From Tritrichomonas musculus (taxonomy: Eukaryota > Parabasalia > Tritrichomonadida > Tritrichomonadidae), in contig JAPFFF010000022.1 in assembly GCA_039105265.1 (NCBI GenBank), positions 558,001 through 622,000 of the forward strand: 64,000 nucleotides of DNA, written 5' to 3'. Below the pieces are notes generated by a model. The model had not been told where the DNA came from. It made no database searches and worked only from the letters and a program-made list of their open reading frames with translations. Of the stretch, positions 26,304 through 36,058 are shown piece by piece; within the stretch, counting starts at the first letter, position 1, and the number at the start of each line of letters is the position of its first letter. The position numbers were made by a program, and so were the translations under genes.

Positions 26304-27034
26304 TTACTTCTTTGCTTTCTTTCTTCTTTTTGAACTTTTAGCAGTATTATTCTGATTGTATTGTATTTGCTTTTTCAATCTTGCTATTTTCGCTTCCTCT
26401 TCATCTATATATTTATTTCTTTTTTGATATATTTTATATGCAGCTGGTTTTCTTGAATAATGAATGCGTGGGAAATTTGATTCAGTAATGTATTTGTTTC
26501 CAAAAAATTGTCCCTGTTTTTCCAATAAATATTTTAAATAATTATCTTTATCACTCTTATTTGATATATCATTTCCAGCTTCAATTAATGTATCCCCTGC
26601 ATTTTTTAATCTATCTATTCCAATTAATTGTCCAAATACTTTAAGTCCATATCCTGCTGTTTTTGCTAATCCTTCCCTATGTTTATCAGCCCATTCTATA
26701 GCCTGATTTACTTTCTCTGTCCCTTTCTTATATCCTCATTTATTGAATTTTTTACATCGTTATAATTCTCTTTTACAGTATTAATGCCTTTATTTATTAT
26801 ATCATTTGCTTTATTTATAATTTGTGTTTTTCTATTTGTGTACCAATTTCTAAATTTACCAAATAATCCTTGTGAATTTGTTGTACTTGGTGCAATTTTC
26901 CCAGATATTCCTTCAGATTTTTGGAGAGGCATGGGACCGGTTTGTCCAGTAATTCCTTCTGATTTTGATGTTGGCTCAGGCGTTGGTTCAGGCGTTCGTT
27001 GTTCAATTTTATCCGTATCTTCAACTTTTTCCAT
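26304..27034 (-). pseudogene. Small basic structural-type gene of element B, apparently broken
   Basis: A minus-strand region encoding a protein with a PTPEPT-rich start, a helical middle and a strongly basic C-terminus (SKRRKKAKK). The gene looks broken about once. A lysine-rich end suggests DNA packaging or core protein function (inference). It lies between the ATPase gene and the proline/glutamate-rich gene, in the same orientation as both. Confidence 0.5.
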
Positions 27035-27055
27035 TGTTATTTAAAGTCAATAAAA

Positions 27056-27913
27056 CTATGACTCAAAGTAATATTTGTTCGCCGTTATATTGCAAATAAA
27101 TTTATCGTGAGGTTCTCTATGCTGCAAATATTCTTTTACTGTCTTTTTGATATTTAGATTGTTATTTGTTTGTTGAAGCAAAGATGTAAAATCTTCTTCT
27201 GAATATCCACTATAACATATCAAATCTGTAGCCAATCTCTTTGCGTTTATGTGGACGAATCGAATTGTTTGAATAGCCATAATACAAGTAATATTATAGT
27301 GTCTCGTTTTGGTCAGTAGTCTTAAGAATTCAGTATTGTTATGTGTCAATAAATCACTTCCTGCACAGTCATCTAATATTATCAGTGAGTTGTATGGATA
27401 TGATGAAGTTTGGTATTTTACTAGCTTGTTTGCTATATATACTATTCTATCATCTATTTCTTGAAGAGAGTGCTTATTTATTAGTCTCTGCATTTCTTCA
27501 TTTGTTTCTTTCATTCTTGATAATACATGCTTTACCATTGCATAATATTTTATCTTTCTCTTTAGATGCTTTTTTAGATAATCCATTAATTCTGCTTCGT
27601 TAAGATATACTATTGGTGTCTTTACATTCTTACTCATCGCTTCTGCAGTTTTGTCTGCTTTTCCTGATGTTGAACAGAAGATAATTTTTTGGTAGTAGGA
27701 ATGCTTAAATAATCTCTCTGTTATCATAATGTGTTTCCATATCCAATAACTCTTTCCTGCACCTGGTTTGCCTATGAGAAAAATTATTCCATTAGTGCTA
27801 AATGGATAGGAAGGATGTAATGGTTTCATCAACGCGCCCTCTATTTCTTTTTGGTTTTTCTTCATTGTCTTTTGGATTAGTGATTCCACTTCTTTCATTA
27901 TTTGTTTAGACAT
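27056..27913 (-). CDS. Packaging ATPase (FtsK/HerA-like) of element B
   Basis: 285 residues. Walker A GKPGAGKS (about 44-51) follows a strand FLI, and Walker B LIILDDC (about 179-185) is followed by SDLL. Downstream LLTKTRHYNITCIMAIQT fits the sensor region. This is the A32/HerA-type ATPase that pumps DNA into capsids in Polintons and related viruses. It overlaps neither neighbour: the integrase stop is 10 bp upstream. The order capsid, small genes, ATPase, integrase on one strand suggests a shared late gene block. Confidence 0.88.
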   Translation of the reverse strand: MSKQIMKEVESLIQKTMKKNQKEIEGALMKPLHPSYPFSTNGIIFLIGKPGAGKSYWIWKHIMITERLFKHSYYQKIIFCSTSGKADKTAEAMSKNVKTPIVYLNEAELMDYLKKHLKRKIKYYAMVKHVLSRMKETNEEMQRLINKHSLQEIDDRIVYIANKLVKYQTSSYPYNSLIILDDCAGSDLLTHNNTEFLRLLTKTRHYNITCIMAIQTIRFVHINAKRLATDLICYSGYSEEDFTSLLQQTNNNLNIKKTVKEYLQHREPHDKFICNITANKYYFES

Positions 27914-27923
27914 TTACATAACA

Positions 27924-29000
27924 TTAAATCCATTTCCTGATATTATTTGGAATATTTTTTTGTTTTGACCAGTAATCCATCTCAAGATTGGATAATTTAG
28001 TTGGTGCTCCCTCTCGTAAATTTTTAGCTGGAATTACATCTTCTGTTCCCTCGCTATATTTTATTTTGTATTTATTCTTAGCTGCATCATATGATATAAT
28101 CTTCTCAACAATACCTCTCTTGCCTCCCTTCAGTGTTTGAGCAATATTTTTATTTTGAGTTTTTATTAGTCTGTATCCAGGTAATTTATCTATTGATTCA
28201 TCTTTGGACTTAACTATAAATTGGTTGCCAGCCTTGGAATCAACTATATATGCTTCCTTGCTGACTCTATTTCTGCGCTTCGAAAATGGCTCCTTAGCTT
28301 GAATAATTCTAACTCTATCATTTGGTTTGAAGTCATAGGGATTATTTTGTGATTTGGTTTTCACATATTCTTTTTCATCTTTCTCTGTCATTTCATTTGG
28401 TATTTTATAGTCAAGAGATTTGTGGGGAGAATTGTTGTATGAGTCTATTAAACCATTCATCTCTTGTTCTCCAATATATCTATTCTCACCTACAATATCT
28501 CTTATCGTTCTCATGAATCTATTTATAATGCCTAGCACATTATGGTTATTGTCTTCTGTTGTATTGTATATTATGTCATGTGCTTTCATCAATTGCAATA
28601 CATCGTTGGACAAATAAGCTGCATCTTGGTCTGATGTTATAGAATAGACATCTGGTTCTTCTTCAAAAAATTTGTTAAGAGCCTTTGCTACTTCTTTTGC
28701 ACCCTTCCCCTTCATTGGATAACAGTATGCTTTTCTTGTGTTAATATTAATTAACATCAAATAATTTAATCCATCCTTGGTTTTGTCATTTATGAATGTG
28801 TCCATTTGGTATCCACCTGAATGCTTCGAATTGATGTTCATGAATTTTGCCTTTGGTACTTTCACATCATGAACCACTTTCTTTAAATAATTCAATGCTG
28901 CCTCTTCTGTGAATCCATAGCGTTTTGCAAGAGGGACAAATTTAGATGGTGTCTTCCACGGAAATTTCTTAAATAACTCATCTATTGTCTTGTAAGTCAT
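27924..29000 (-). CDS. Polinton integrase (retroviral-type DDE fold) of element B
   Basis: 358 residues. A short N-terminal helical part is followed by the integrase core (about 55-205). Visible blocks are YQMDTF with the first acidic residue, a strand YLMLININTRKAY, ITSDQDAAY with the second acidic residue, the helix FMRTIRD, and YNNSPHKSLDYKIP at the end of the core. The C-terminus contains an SH3-like part (DRVRI) and a chromodomain-like segment (about 290-335). It joins the linear element to the chromosome. The lineage of element D has a longer form (46857-48695). Confidence 0.88.
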   Translation of the reverse strand: MTYKTIDELFKKFPWKTPSKFVPLAKRYGFTEEAALNYLKKVVHDVKVPKAKFMNINSKHSGGYQMDTFINDKTKDGLNYLMLININTRKAYCYPMKGKGAKEVAKALNKFFEEEPDVYSITSDQDAAYLSNDVLQLMKAHDIIYNTTEDNNHNVLGIINRFMRTIRDIVGENRYIGEQEMNGLIDSYNNSPHKSLDYKIPNEMTEKDEKEYVKTKSQNNPYDFKPNDRVRIIQAKEPFSKRRNRVSKEAYIVDSKAGNQFIVKSKDESIDKLPGYRLIKTQNKNIAQTLKGGKRGIVEKIISYDAAKNKYKIKYSEGTEDVIPAKNLREGAPTKLSNLEMDYWSKQKNIPNNIRKWI

Positions 29001-29010
29001 TTAAATTCAT

Positions 29011-30321
29011 TTAAATGTAAAGCATCTTCTTGTATGGCAAGAATTGCATTTCAATAACAAATGATTCACCATCTGGTAATATGACTGGAATATTATTATG
29101 TCTACCAGAATATAATTCTAGCCAAAATCTTTGGTCTGTTGAGTTTAATTTAAAATATTTAATTGGATTAAAGTATATTTGACTGTTGCCTAAATAATAC
29201 TTATTTGACTGTTCCGCTATTGATGAATAAACTTTGCATGAATGCCTATCCCAAACATTTTTAAAATCTAATCTTCTTAGCCATTTATCTTGATAGTCAT
29301 CTGGATTATTTTGGTATGATTTATTTCCAATATTCATTACATTAGCAAAATCGGATCTAACATAATTAGTATCAGAATCTATTTTTTCTGCAAAATTAAT
29401 CTTAAAATCTACATAACAAACGCCTAAATCTACATATTCATTCACACCAGGCGTAGGTTCTGGAGTTGGAAGAGGAGAAGGCGGAGGTGTTGGAGTAGTC
29501 AGAAAATCATCATCAATACCAGGTGCAATGTATTCTGGAGGATGAATAATTGTTGGCTTTTTCAGCTCTAAATTTTGTGGTGAAAATAATGTTTCCACAA
29601 AAGCTTTCTTATCATAATCATAATATCCATCCATTAGTATGTCATTCAAAGTCCTATCAATATCTTCTTGATGAAATAATGGAACAATTTTATCTTTATA
29701 ATTATTTAGCCAATCAGTTATGGCTGCTGTATAACTTTTATACAATTCAGGAGTATTAAATAAAAATGTAATAATATTGTTAACAATCTCATAATTTCCA
29801 AATGCTTTGTTAATGTATTGTTGTTTAATTCTTGTATACTCACCATATATTTCTCTTAATTTGTCAAGTGTAGTACCATATTTTTTCAAAATTTGCTCAT
29901 TAGATTTTTCAAATTTCTTTTTCATTTGTTCATGGATGTCATCAAACAATTTTCTCATATCATTCTCTGTAGAAAACCATGAAATAATGTGTGAAGATAC
30001 TTCAATTTTTGATTTGTCTGGTAATAAATCATAAATTTGGTCAATGCTTTTATTTGGATTTTCTTTCTTTTTTTTATCAAAATCACTTCTCAGATATTTT
30101 CTAATGCTAAAGTCAAATTCTAATTTTCTTCTATGAGCAATCATCCATATATTTCTCACTCCTACAATTGATTCACCTCTATTTGATGTGCACCATTCTT
30201 GCGGGAAATTAAAGTAGTATCGATTTGGTTTGCTAGGGTCTTGTTCTCCATCATCTAAGAAGTAGGCATATTCAATGGCAATCGGTGTTTGTTCTTCAGC
30301 TGGATTTAGCGTCGGGTACAT
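29011..30321 (-). CDS. Probable virion protein of element B next to the right end
   Basis: 436 residues, not recognised. The N-terminal half is mostly helical with an aromatic-rich start (RYYFNFPQEWC). A proline hinge (PTPPPSPLPTPEPTPG, about 275-292) leads to a C-terminal beta-rich domain (about 295-436). The two-domain layout with a proline hinge suits a minor capsid or penton-like protein, but this is inference. Its start codons lie inside the terminal repeat, so a second copy of its first codons exists at the left end. The integrase gene begins 10 bp downstream. Confidence 0.6.
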   Translation of the reverse strand: MYPTLNPAEEQTPIAIEYAYFLDDGEQDPSKPNRYYFNFPQEWCTSNRGESIVGVRNIWMIAHRRKLEFDFSIRKYLRSDFDKKKKENPNKSIDQIYDLLPDKSKIEVSSHIISWFSTENDMRKLFDDIHEQMKKKFEKSNEQILKKYGTTLDKLREIYGEYTRIKQQYINKAFGNYEIVNNIITFLFNTPELYKSYTAAITDWLNNYKDKIVPLFHQEDIDRTLNDILMDGYYDYDKKAFVETLFSPQNLELKKPTIIHPPEYIAPGIDDDFLTTPTPPPSPLPTPEPTPGVNEYVDLGVCYVDFKINFAEKIDSDTNYVRSDFANVMNIGNKSYQNNPDDYQDKWLRRLDFKNVWDRHSCKVYSSIAEQSNKYYLGNSQIYFNPIKYFKLNSTDQRFWLELYSGRHNNIPVILPDGESFVIEMQFLPYKKMLYI

Positions 30322-30560
30322 TTCAATCGTGGTAAATCACTTCGTGCTTTAGAGCTTTCGCAAAAATATTTTTTTGTAGTCATTAATGACAAACTTTTTG
30401 TGAAGAGAACTTTTTGAACAGGAAACTTTTTGAATTATTAACTTTTTGAATACGCGAACGATAGAACTTTTTGAATGTCTGGCTTTTTGAATGGGGTCCA
30501 GGGGCGGGAGCCCTTGGAGTAGTGGTAGGCTGTGCAAGGCATGGCCTACCGTATACTACT
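30292..30560 (-). repeat. Right terminal inverted repeat of element B
   Basis: Partner of 7613-7853. The hairpin-forming end is at 30518-30560. It is longer than the left copy by about 28 bp near its inner side. It includes the leader and first codons of the gene at 29011-30321. Confidence 0.92.
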
Positions 30561-30565
30561 CACAC

Positions 30566-30829
30566 TATTTGTAGTCATTAATGACAAATGGAGGGATTTT
30601 TTACACGGAGTGAAGCGACGTTAAAAAATCACGCCATTTTATATACTACTTTTTGTGAAGAGAAATTTTTGAATACACGAACGATAGAACTTTTTGAATG
30701 AGAAACTTTTTCTGAATAGAACTTTTTGAATGAGGTCCAGGGTGGGAGCCCTTGGAGTAGCGCGAACGCAGCGTAGCGGAGAGAAGCGCGGTAGGCTGGG
30801 GCTTGCTGGAGCCTACGGTCTACTACTAC
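30566..30829 (-). repeat. Second, related Polinton end abutting element B
   Basis: Read inward from 30829: GTAGTAGACC, a hairpin (GTAGGCT, loop, AGCCTAC; 30794-30829), the GC-rich CTACTCCAAGGGCTCCC block, then ATTCAAAAAGTTC motifs and a GTCATTAATGACTACAAA sequence. This is the same order as in the element B ends, but diverged. It has the orientation of a right-hand end whose body would lie to the left, where B now sits. It may be the right end of element A or of another lost copy into which B inserted. Confidence 0.75.
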
Positions 30830-31388
30830 AGAGAAACATAACAATTATAATTAATTTGTCAAATTACAATTAATTGGAATCAAACTGACGTTAAAAAGCT
30901 ATTTGAGGAGCTTATTGAAGTAATACATATTACTGTTCATAACAGAATTGAATTTTACACCAAATGAATTTACTATCCAATTGAATGCCATGCAAACGAT
31001 TGGAAAGAATACTTTTGAGTAAACCACAGAATTAACAACTTTTTCTATAGTTTTTTGATGGTAACGATACGGTACCTCCTTTCTAGCAGAGCGTTGAGAG
31101 GAATCCTGATAGCAAGCCCAGTGGAAGATCATTAATGGGAGTGGGGGATCATACCTGACAGGGCGGGGCTGGGGTCGCGGATGGGAGATATTTGACGCGG
31201 TTTTTGAACGAAGTGCAAAAATCGTGGCAAATATATAACTACTTTTGCTATGATATTGATTTATCAACATCATAAACCATGACATTATTTCGATTTTAAA
31301 ATTGAATGAAAAGCGATCATTTTTGTGAATTTATAAGGCTAATTTTTAGATTCTTAAATCAATCTCTAACTCAAAACTAACAAATAAA
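30830..31388. other. Intergenic region upstream of the glycosyltransferase gene
   Basis: No convincing gene. An unusually GC-rich patch (about 31065-31200) lies in otherwise AT-rich sequence. It carries no ORF with recognisable similarity and may be decayed element sequence. Confidence 0.5.
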
Positions 31389-32903
31389 ATGATTTTCCTA
31401 TTTTTTCATCTATTCATAATTACTTATTTAAATATATATATTTATCATTCATTAAATTTTGGTTTATGTTCCAAACAAATAAGTCTAAATTTTGGTTTAT
31501 GTTCCAAACAAATAAACTCATTTGGAATTTTTGATTTGGACTCTAGTTTATGGAAAAAATTAAATATATATTATACAAATATTTTTGAATTATGTTTTAT
31601 TACAAGATATTCAAATTTTTCTAATTTCTCTCTGTCAATCATAATTAAAAGTAAAAACATTGAAAAATATGCTAGAATTATGAATTATACGGCAACGATC
31701 AAATTTCCATCATCCGGTCATTATAATTTTTCATTATTATCTAATAATAAAATTTTATGGAGTTCAATTATTTTGGTAAAGCATAAAATACATAATTCAT
31801 TGGACAGTTTCTTTGATTGTAAGAAAATCAGAAATTCTCTTCGATGTTGGATTTCCAATGCATGTTTAAGTAATGAAGGAATTTCAATATTTGGATATTT
31901 AAATACTACTTTTAATTATTCGCTGTCATTAAGTCCAACAAAAGAGCCCTGTCTCTTAAGAATTATAAACAGCAATTTTCAACTTGATGAAAAACAATAT
32001 TCAACTTTCTCTGATGTTGTTGCTGTTTTTGCTGATCTTCAATCTTTAAATGTCTTCTATCATTCAGTTATAGAATCATTTTTTCCGATTAGTCAGTTAA
32101 TTTTAGATGAAAATATATTAGATATTTCTAAAGTTCTCATTTTACCAAAAAAAACTCAAACTCGCATTGATCTATATTCTTTTATGAATATGAATGTAAA
32201 ATATTTGGAGGGAAGGCAATGCTATAAAAAAATTGTACTTGGATTGCCTTATTTTAATGCAAATCTTTTAAAATTTAAAAATTTATCTAATCCAATAATG
32301 AATGGAGATTATAATACTGATATTTTTAATGAAAATTCTAGAACCATTTTTCGAAAAACAATTGAAAAATATTTAATTACGACCCCTGAACAACTTAAAA
32401 ATAATAATACCAAATATCTTCTTTTTCTAAACAGGCCTAAATCATCAAGAAGAACGATCTTAAATTATAAAGAAGTTTTGGCATCAATTAGTTCTCATTT
32501 TCCCAATTGGATTATAACTTATACGGATTTTACAGGTTTAACTTTAAGGCATCAAATTAAGCTCATATTACAAACCGATATTTTTTTAACAATTCATGGT
32601 TCAGCATTAACTCATTTACTTTTTTTAAACGATAATGCAATAGTAATTGAAATCATGCCTTATTTATTTAGCGAATATGTCCATCTTTATCAGCATTTGG
32701 CCGAAATTACAAAAATAAAATTTTTTGAATTTAAAGTTTGTAAAAATTCATCTATTGTTAAAAATGAAAATCTTAGAACAGAACTTGAAAAAAATGGCCT
32801 ATTGTTTAAATATTACAAATATATTGCTAACATTCGAGATCAAAGCATTATTATCAATGAAACAGAAATTTATCAATTGATAAATTTACTTAGTCATTTA
32901 TAA
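31389..32903 (+). CDS. GT61-family (DUF563-type) glycosyltransferase
   Basis: 504 residues, intronless; the only clear host-type gene. A hydrophobic N-terminal segment (FLFFHLFIITYLNIYIY, about 3-19) is a signal anchor, giving a type II membrane protein of the secretory pathway. The catalytic part (about 200-480) shows the family pattern: FYHSVIESFFPI (about 222), RRTILNYKEV near 355, and the diagnostic TIHGSALTHLLFLNDNAIVIEI (key residues H, G, ALTH, E; about 401-422). Family members transfer sugars such as xylose or GlcNAc to glycoproteins, and the substrate here cannot be told. Just after the anchor the 11-residue sequence SLNFGLCSKQI is duplicated in tandem. Confidence 0.82.
   Translation: MIFLFFHLFIITYLNIYIYHSLNFGLCSKQISLNFGLCSKQINSFGIFDLDSSLWKKLNIYYTNIFELCFITRYSNFSNFSLSIIIKSKNIEKYARIMNYTATIKFPSSGHYNFSLLSNNKILWSSIILVKHKIHNSLDSFFDCKKIRNSLRCWISNACLSNEGISIFGYLNTTFNYSLSLSPTKEPCLLRIINSNFQLDEKQYSTFSDVVAVFADLQSLNVFYHSVIESFFPISQLILDENILDISKVLILPKKTQTRIDLYSFMNMNVKYLEGRQCYKKIVLGLPYFNANLLKFKNLSNPIMNGDYNTDIFNENSRTIFRKTIEKYLITTPEQLKNNNTKYLLFLNRPKSSRRTILNYKEVLASISSHFPNWIITYTDFTGLTLRHQIKLILQTDIFLTIHGSALTHLLFLNDNAIVIEIMPYLFSEYVHLYQHLAEITKIKFFEFKVCKNSSIVKNENLRTELEKNGLLFKYYKYIANIRDQSIIINETEIYQLINLLSHL
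31453..31518 (+). repeat. 33-bp in-frame tandem duplication within the glycosyltransferase gene
   Basis: TAAATTTTGGTTTATGTTCC starts at 31453 and again at 31486. The copies are nearly identical and keep the frame, adding 11 residues in the stem region behind the membrane anchor. Confidence 0.93.
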
Positions 32904-33206
32904 GATGGAAAATTCAATACTCATATATATAAACTAGTTAGAGAGGATAAAAAAATATCTGAGAGGGATTATATTTATCTGAGGGGGAATAAATATATTT
33001 GAGTCCGATAAAAAATAATTCAATTTTATTGATTTCAATAGACGACGATAAAAAAACTCTTAAAAAATTTCATTCTATAAAAAATAAATATATTACCCCC
33101 AAATCTCTACAAGTGACAAAATTTTTGCACGTTTTTTTTGTTTTCAAAAAATCCAAAAATTTTTATAAAGTTAACAATTTTTAAAAATGATAACTTAACA
33201 TCATTT
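32904..33206. other. AT-rich noncoding region after the glycosyltransferase gene
   Basis: Nothing recognised apart from imperfect GAGGG/TCTGAG repeats near 32940-33000. Confidence 0.6.
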
Positions 33207-35099
33207 TTAAGGTACAAATCTCATACGTTAAAAATTGAAAAAAGGCACGTTAAAATTTTAAGAAAAGCACCCTCCCAGAAAAAGTTTAAATTTCAATTGG
33301 TGTCAGATTTTGATTTCTGAACTTTATTTTTTATATAATTCAATTAAAAATTTTTTTACCCCGTAAAATATTGAATTTTTAGAATTGCGGGGATAAAATG
33401 TCAATTAATAAAAACTCTCAATTTATTGATAAAAAATAAATTTGAATGGTCTAATTGAATTTAATTTTTTGTATTTAAAAAGTTTTCGTTTTGAAAAAGT
33501 TTATGTGGTTATATTTTTCATACGTTTATGTACGTTAAATCGATTTTTTTCATATATTTTGGATTTATCTCATTGTGAAAACAAAATTGAGCTATTGCCA
33601 TAAAAAATAATTTTTTTTATTTCATGAGGAATAAATATATGACATTGGCATAATGGTTTAATTTTAAAAATATAATTGAATTTTGAATATTTTTCTCCCG
33701 CTTTGAAATCGGCCATTTCTTCTTTATTAAAGTATTGATAATTTGACTAGTATAATTGATATTTATATGTAAAAAGTGAAAAGAACTTTTTTTCTGTATT
33801 GAGTTTCAAAAAAATCAATTAAATATCTGAATTTTTTCAGATATACAGTCAATTATAAGCAATAAGATTGACAAGTTTTGTTATAATTGGCGTGTTCTTT
33901 TTAAACATTAGATAAAACTATTTATTTTATTTCTCACCAAAATGATCATTTTGATATTTTTTGATTTTCAATTTTTTTGAATATTTTGAATATGCAGTTA
34001 GTTTTATTTATAAATATATTTATCATTTATATTATTAAAAAAAGAAAATATAAAGAATTTTTAGTTTTAGTTTTTTGAATGCTTTTTATAATAGTACAGA
34101 AAAAGTTTAATCCTTTTGAAAAATTACACCGATATAATGTAGATATATTTGATTATGCAAACAGATATTTTAATATCTTTTAATATATTTTGATTTAATA
34201 TTTTATTTATATAAGAAATTATTTAAAAAGGTGGACATAAAATTTTAATAATGATGAAATGTGAATAATAAATCATATATGATGATTTCATTTCTAAAAG
34301 ATATGATGATAAGTATTATTAAAAGTCATCATTCAACTAAAGGTAATAATAAAATCATATATTAAAATATTTTTATTTTTTTTTAATGAATCTTGATATA
34401 TCATCATTTGCTGCAGTGGAAAAAAAGTGAGCAAAGCTCTCGCGGAATTGAGGATCTTTCCGCGGGAATGCTTTAATGCGTGTGACATGAGCCGGATTCT
34501 TTTCTACTGAGCTTTGAGATATCGCCATTTGCTGCAGTGGAAAAAAAGTGAGCAAAGCTCTCGCGGAATTGAGGATCTTTCTGTGGGAATGCTTTAATGC
34601 GTGTGACATGAGCCGGATTCTTTTCTACTGAGTTTTGAGATATCGCCATTTGCTGCAGTGGAAAAAAAGTGAGCAAAGCTCTCGCGGAATTGAGGATCTT
34701 TCTGTGGGAATGCTTTAATGCGTGTGACATGAGCCGGATTCTTTTCTACTGAGCTTTGAGATATCGCCATTTGCTGCAGTGGAAAATGAACTCTGCTGCC
34801 TTGGTTTCAATTATAAGCATATTAGTTTAAGTGAAATAGTTTGATACAGAAAAGCTCTTAACCTATAAATTAGAAAAAAAAATAAATACATCTAATAAAA
34901 AATTAATTTGTCACTTTTATGGATTTTTCACTACATATAGAAAAAGTTAAGTTGTCACTATACGTTTATTTCTATCGTCCCCGCAATTCTAAAAATTCAA
35001 TATTTTACGGGGTATTTATTTTTTATATAACATGTCGAAAAATAAAATAAATGTCATAAAAAAAATGCGGTTGGGTAACGTATGAGATTTGTATCTTAA
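33207..35099. repeat. Inverted-repeat element enclosing a 121-bp tandem array
   Basis: Two blocks are repeated in inverse order about 1.6-1.9 kb apart. 33207-33230 (ending TCTCATACGTTA) matches 35076-35099. 33357-33393 (TACCCCGTAAAATATTGAAT and on) matches 34978-35014 perfectly over 37 bp. The outer-to-inner order is kept, as expected for long terminal inverted repeats of a decayed, non-autonomous DNA transposon or foldback element. No coding capacity is seen between them, and the exact outer borders are not resolved. Confidence 0.65.
34393..34790 (+). repeat. 121-bp tandem repeat, about 3.3 copies
   Basis: CTGCAGTGG recurs at 34411, 34532, 34653 and 34774, exactly 121 bp apart. The unit includes GAGCAAAGCTCTCGCGGAAT and is GC-richer than its flanks. 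Copies differ at only a few positions. Since 121 is not a multiple of three and the copies read in different frames, it is satellite-like rather than coding. Confidence 0.95.
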
Positions 35100-35838
35100 A
35101 TATTAATTTCTTAACAAGCTTATAAATAAATATATTAAATACATCTCTATTATATATAAACAATAAATATATCAATTGAATAATAAAATTTCATCATTTT
35201 TTTTTTGGAGTTATATGCAAAAGTGTCAAGTTGGTCATTTTTGGCAAATATCAAAAAGAAATTTTACAAACCCAATTCCTTTTATTAAAGCTAATTTCTC
35301 GTTTGTTTGCTGATTAATCAGTTATCTACTATTCGATGTTTTATATGATCTCTTTCAGAATTCTCTTATCCTAATTATCAAATGTTCTATTCCGCTCAAA
35401 CTCAATTTTTTACTCAAAATGCAATTTTTAGAACTTATTACCTCATATTCTTTACATCACTTCCATTTATTACCTATTTTCCTACCTTTTTTTCACAGAT
35501 ATTTAAAAGACTACCATTTTAACTTATTTCGATTATATAAAGTGCTTTTTTTAATTGTTCTCTACTTTTTTTTACTTTTTGCTATTCAACTTTTTTGTTT
35601 TTACGTTTTTAGCTCAGGTTAAATTTTATGTGCAAATATTCAAGTTAGGTTCTGCATTTAAAACAATCTTTTTTTATCCAAATGGCATGTATGCGCTCAA
35701 TACAACAGTTTATACCGCTTTTTACTTCATATTTTCATAAATATTCCTACATTTCATTCAAATTTAATTTACTAATTGCAACCATATCAATTTTTTTATT
35801 CATTTAATTCTACTACTAACTCCAATATACATGGGAGG
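35100..35838. other. AT-rich noncoding region
   Basis: T-rich sequence without recognisable genes or repeats, up to the element C end. Confidence 0.6.
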
Positions 35839-36058
35839 AGTAGTATAGGCTGGGATTCATACTTCACCCCAGCCTACTCTGCTCGACACCAAGCTCAGGT
35901 ACGCCTTCGCTTGGGCCTCGCTACCCGACCAAATACCCTCTGAAAACCTATCGTAAGTACGCACTCTCTACTTTCACTATTCCCCCAATGTCATTTCCAA
36001 GGTATGGAGTAGTTTTTGAATTCTACATCCGAAAAAATATCTATCAACTTTTTGTATT

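Larger units (their letters stand above)
7613..30560. mobile_element. Polinton/Maverick element B, nearly whole
   Basis: 22,948 bp, bounded by inverted repeats of about 240-270 bp that begin AGTAGTATACGG and flanked by a 5-bp CACAC on each side (7608-7612 and 30561-30565), as expected for a Polinton target duplication of 5-6 bp. It holds the core set: protein-primed polymerase, integrase, packaging ATPase and a capsid-sized protein. It also has a giant fibre-like protein, GIY-YIG and HNH genes and small unknowns. The two ends differ at about three positions over some 200 bp, plus one length difference, so the insertion is young. About two or three genes look broken. No adenain-type protease was recognised. 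Confidence 0.93.

Noticed and set aside
7613-30560. Search for an adenain-type maturation protease in element B
   Set aside because: No protein with a convincing H...D/E...C arrangement was found; the only cysteine-protease-like pattern is in the polymerase N-terminus.
30349-30844. Short minus-strand frames in the two Polinton ends
   Set aside because: They read through the ATTCAAAAAGTT motifs of the ends and are explained by the repeats.
30899-31285. 128-residue minus-strand frame
   Set aside because: Composition is not protein-like, no domain or leader motif is present, and it covers a GC patch of probable element debris.
34373-34730. Overlapping minus-strand frames with similar proteins over the 121-bp repeats
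   Set aside because: They are only the repeat read in shifting frames; 121 is not a multiple of three and no start signal or known domain is present.
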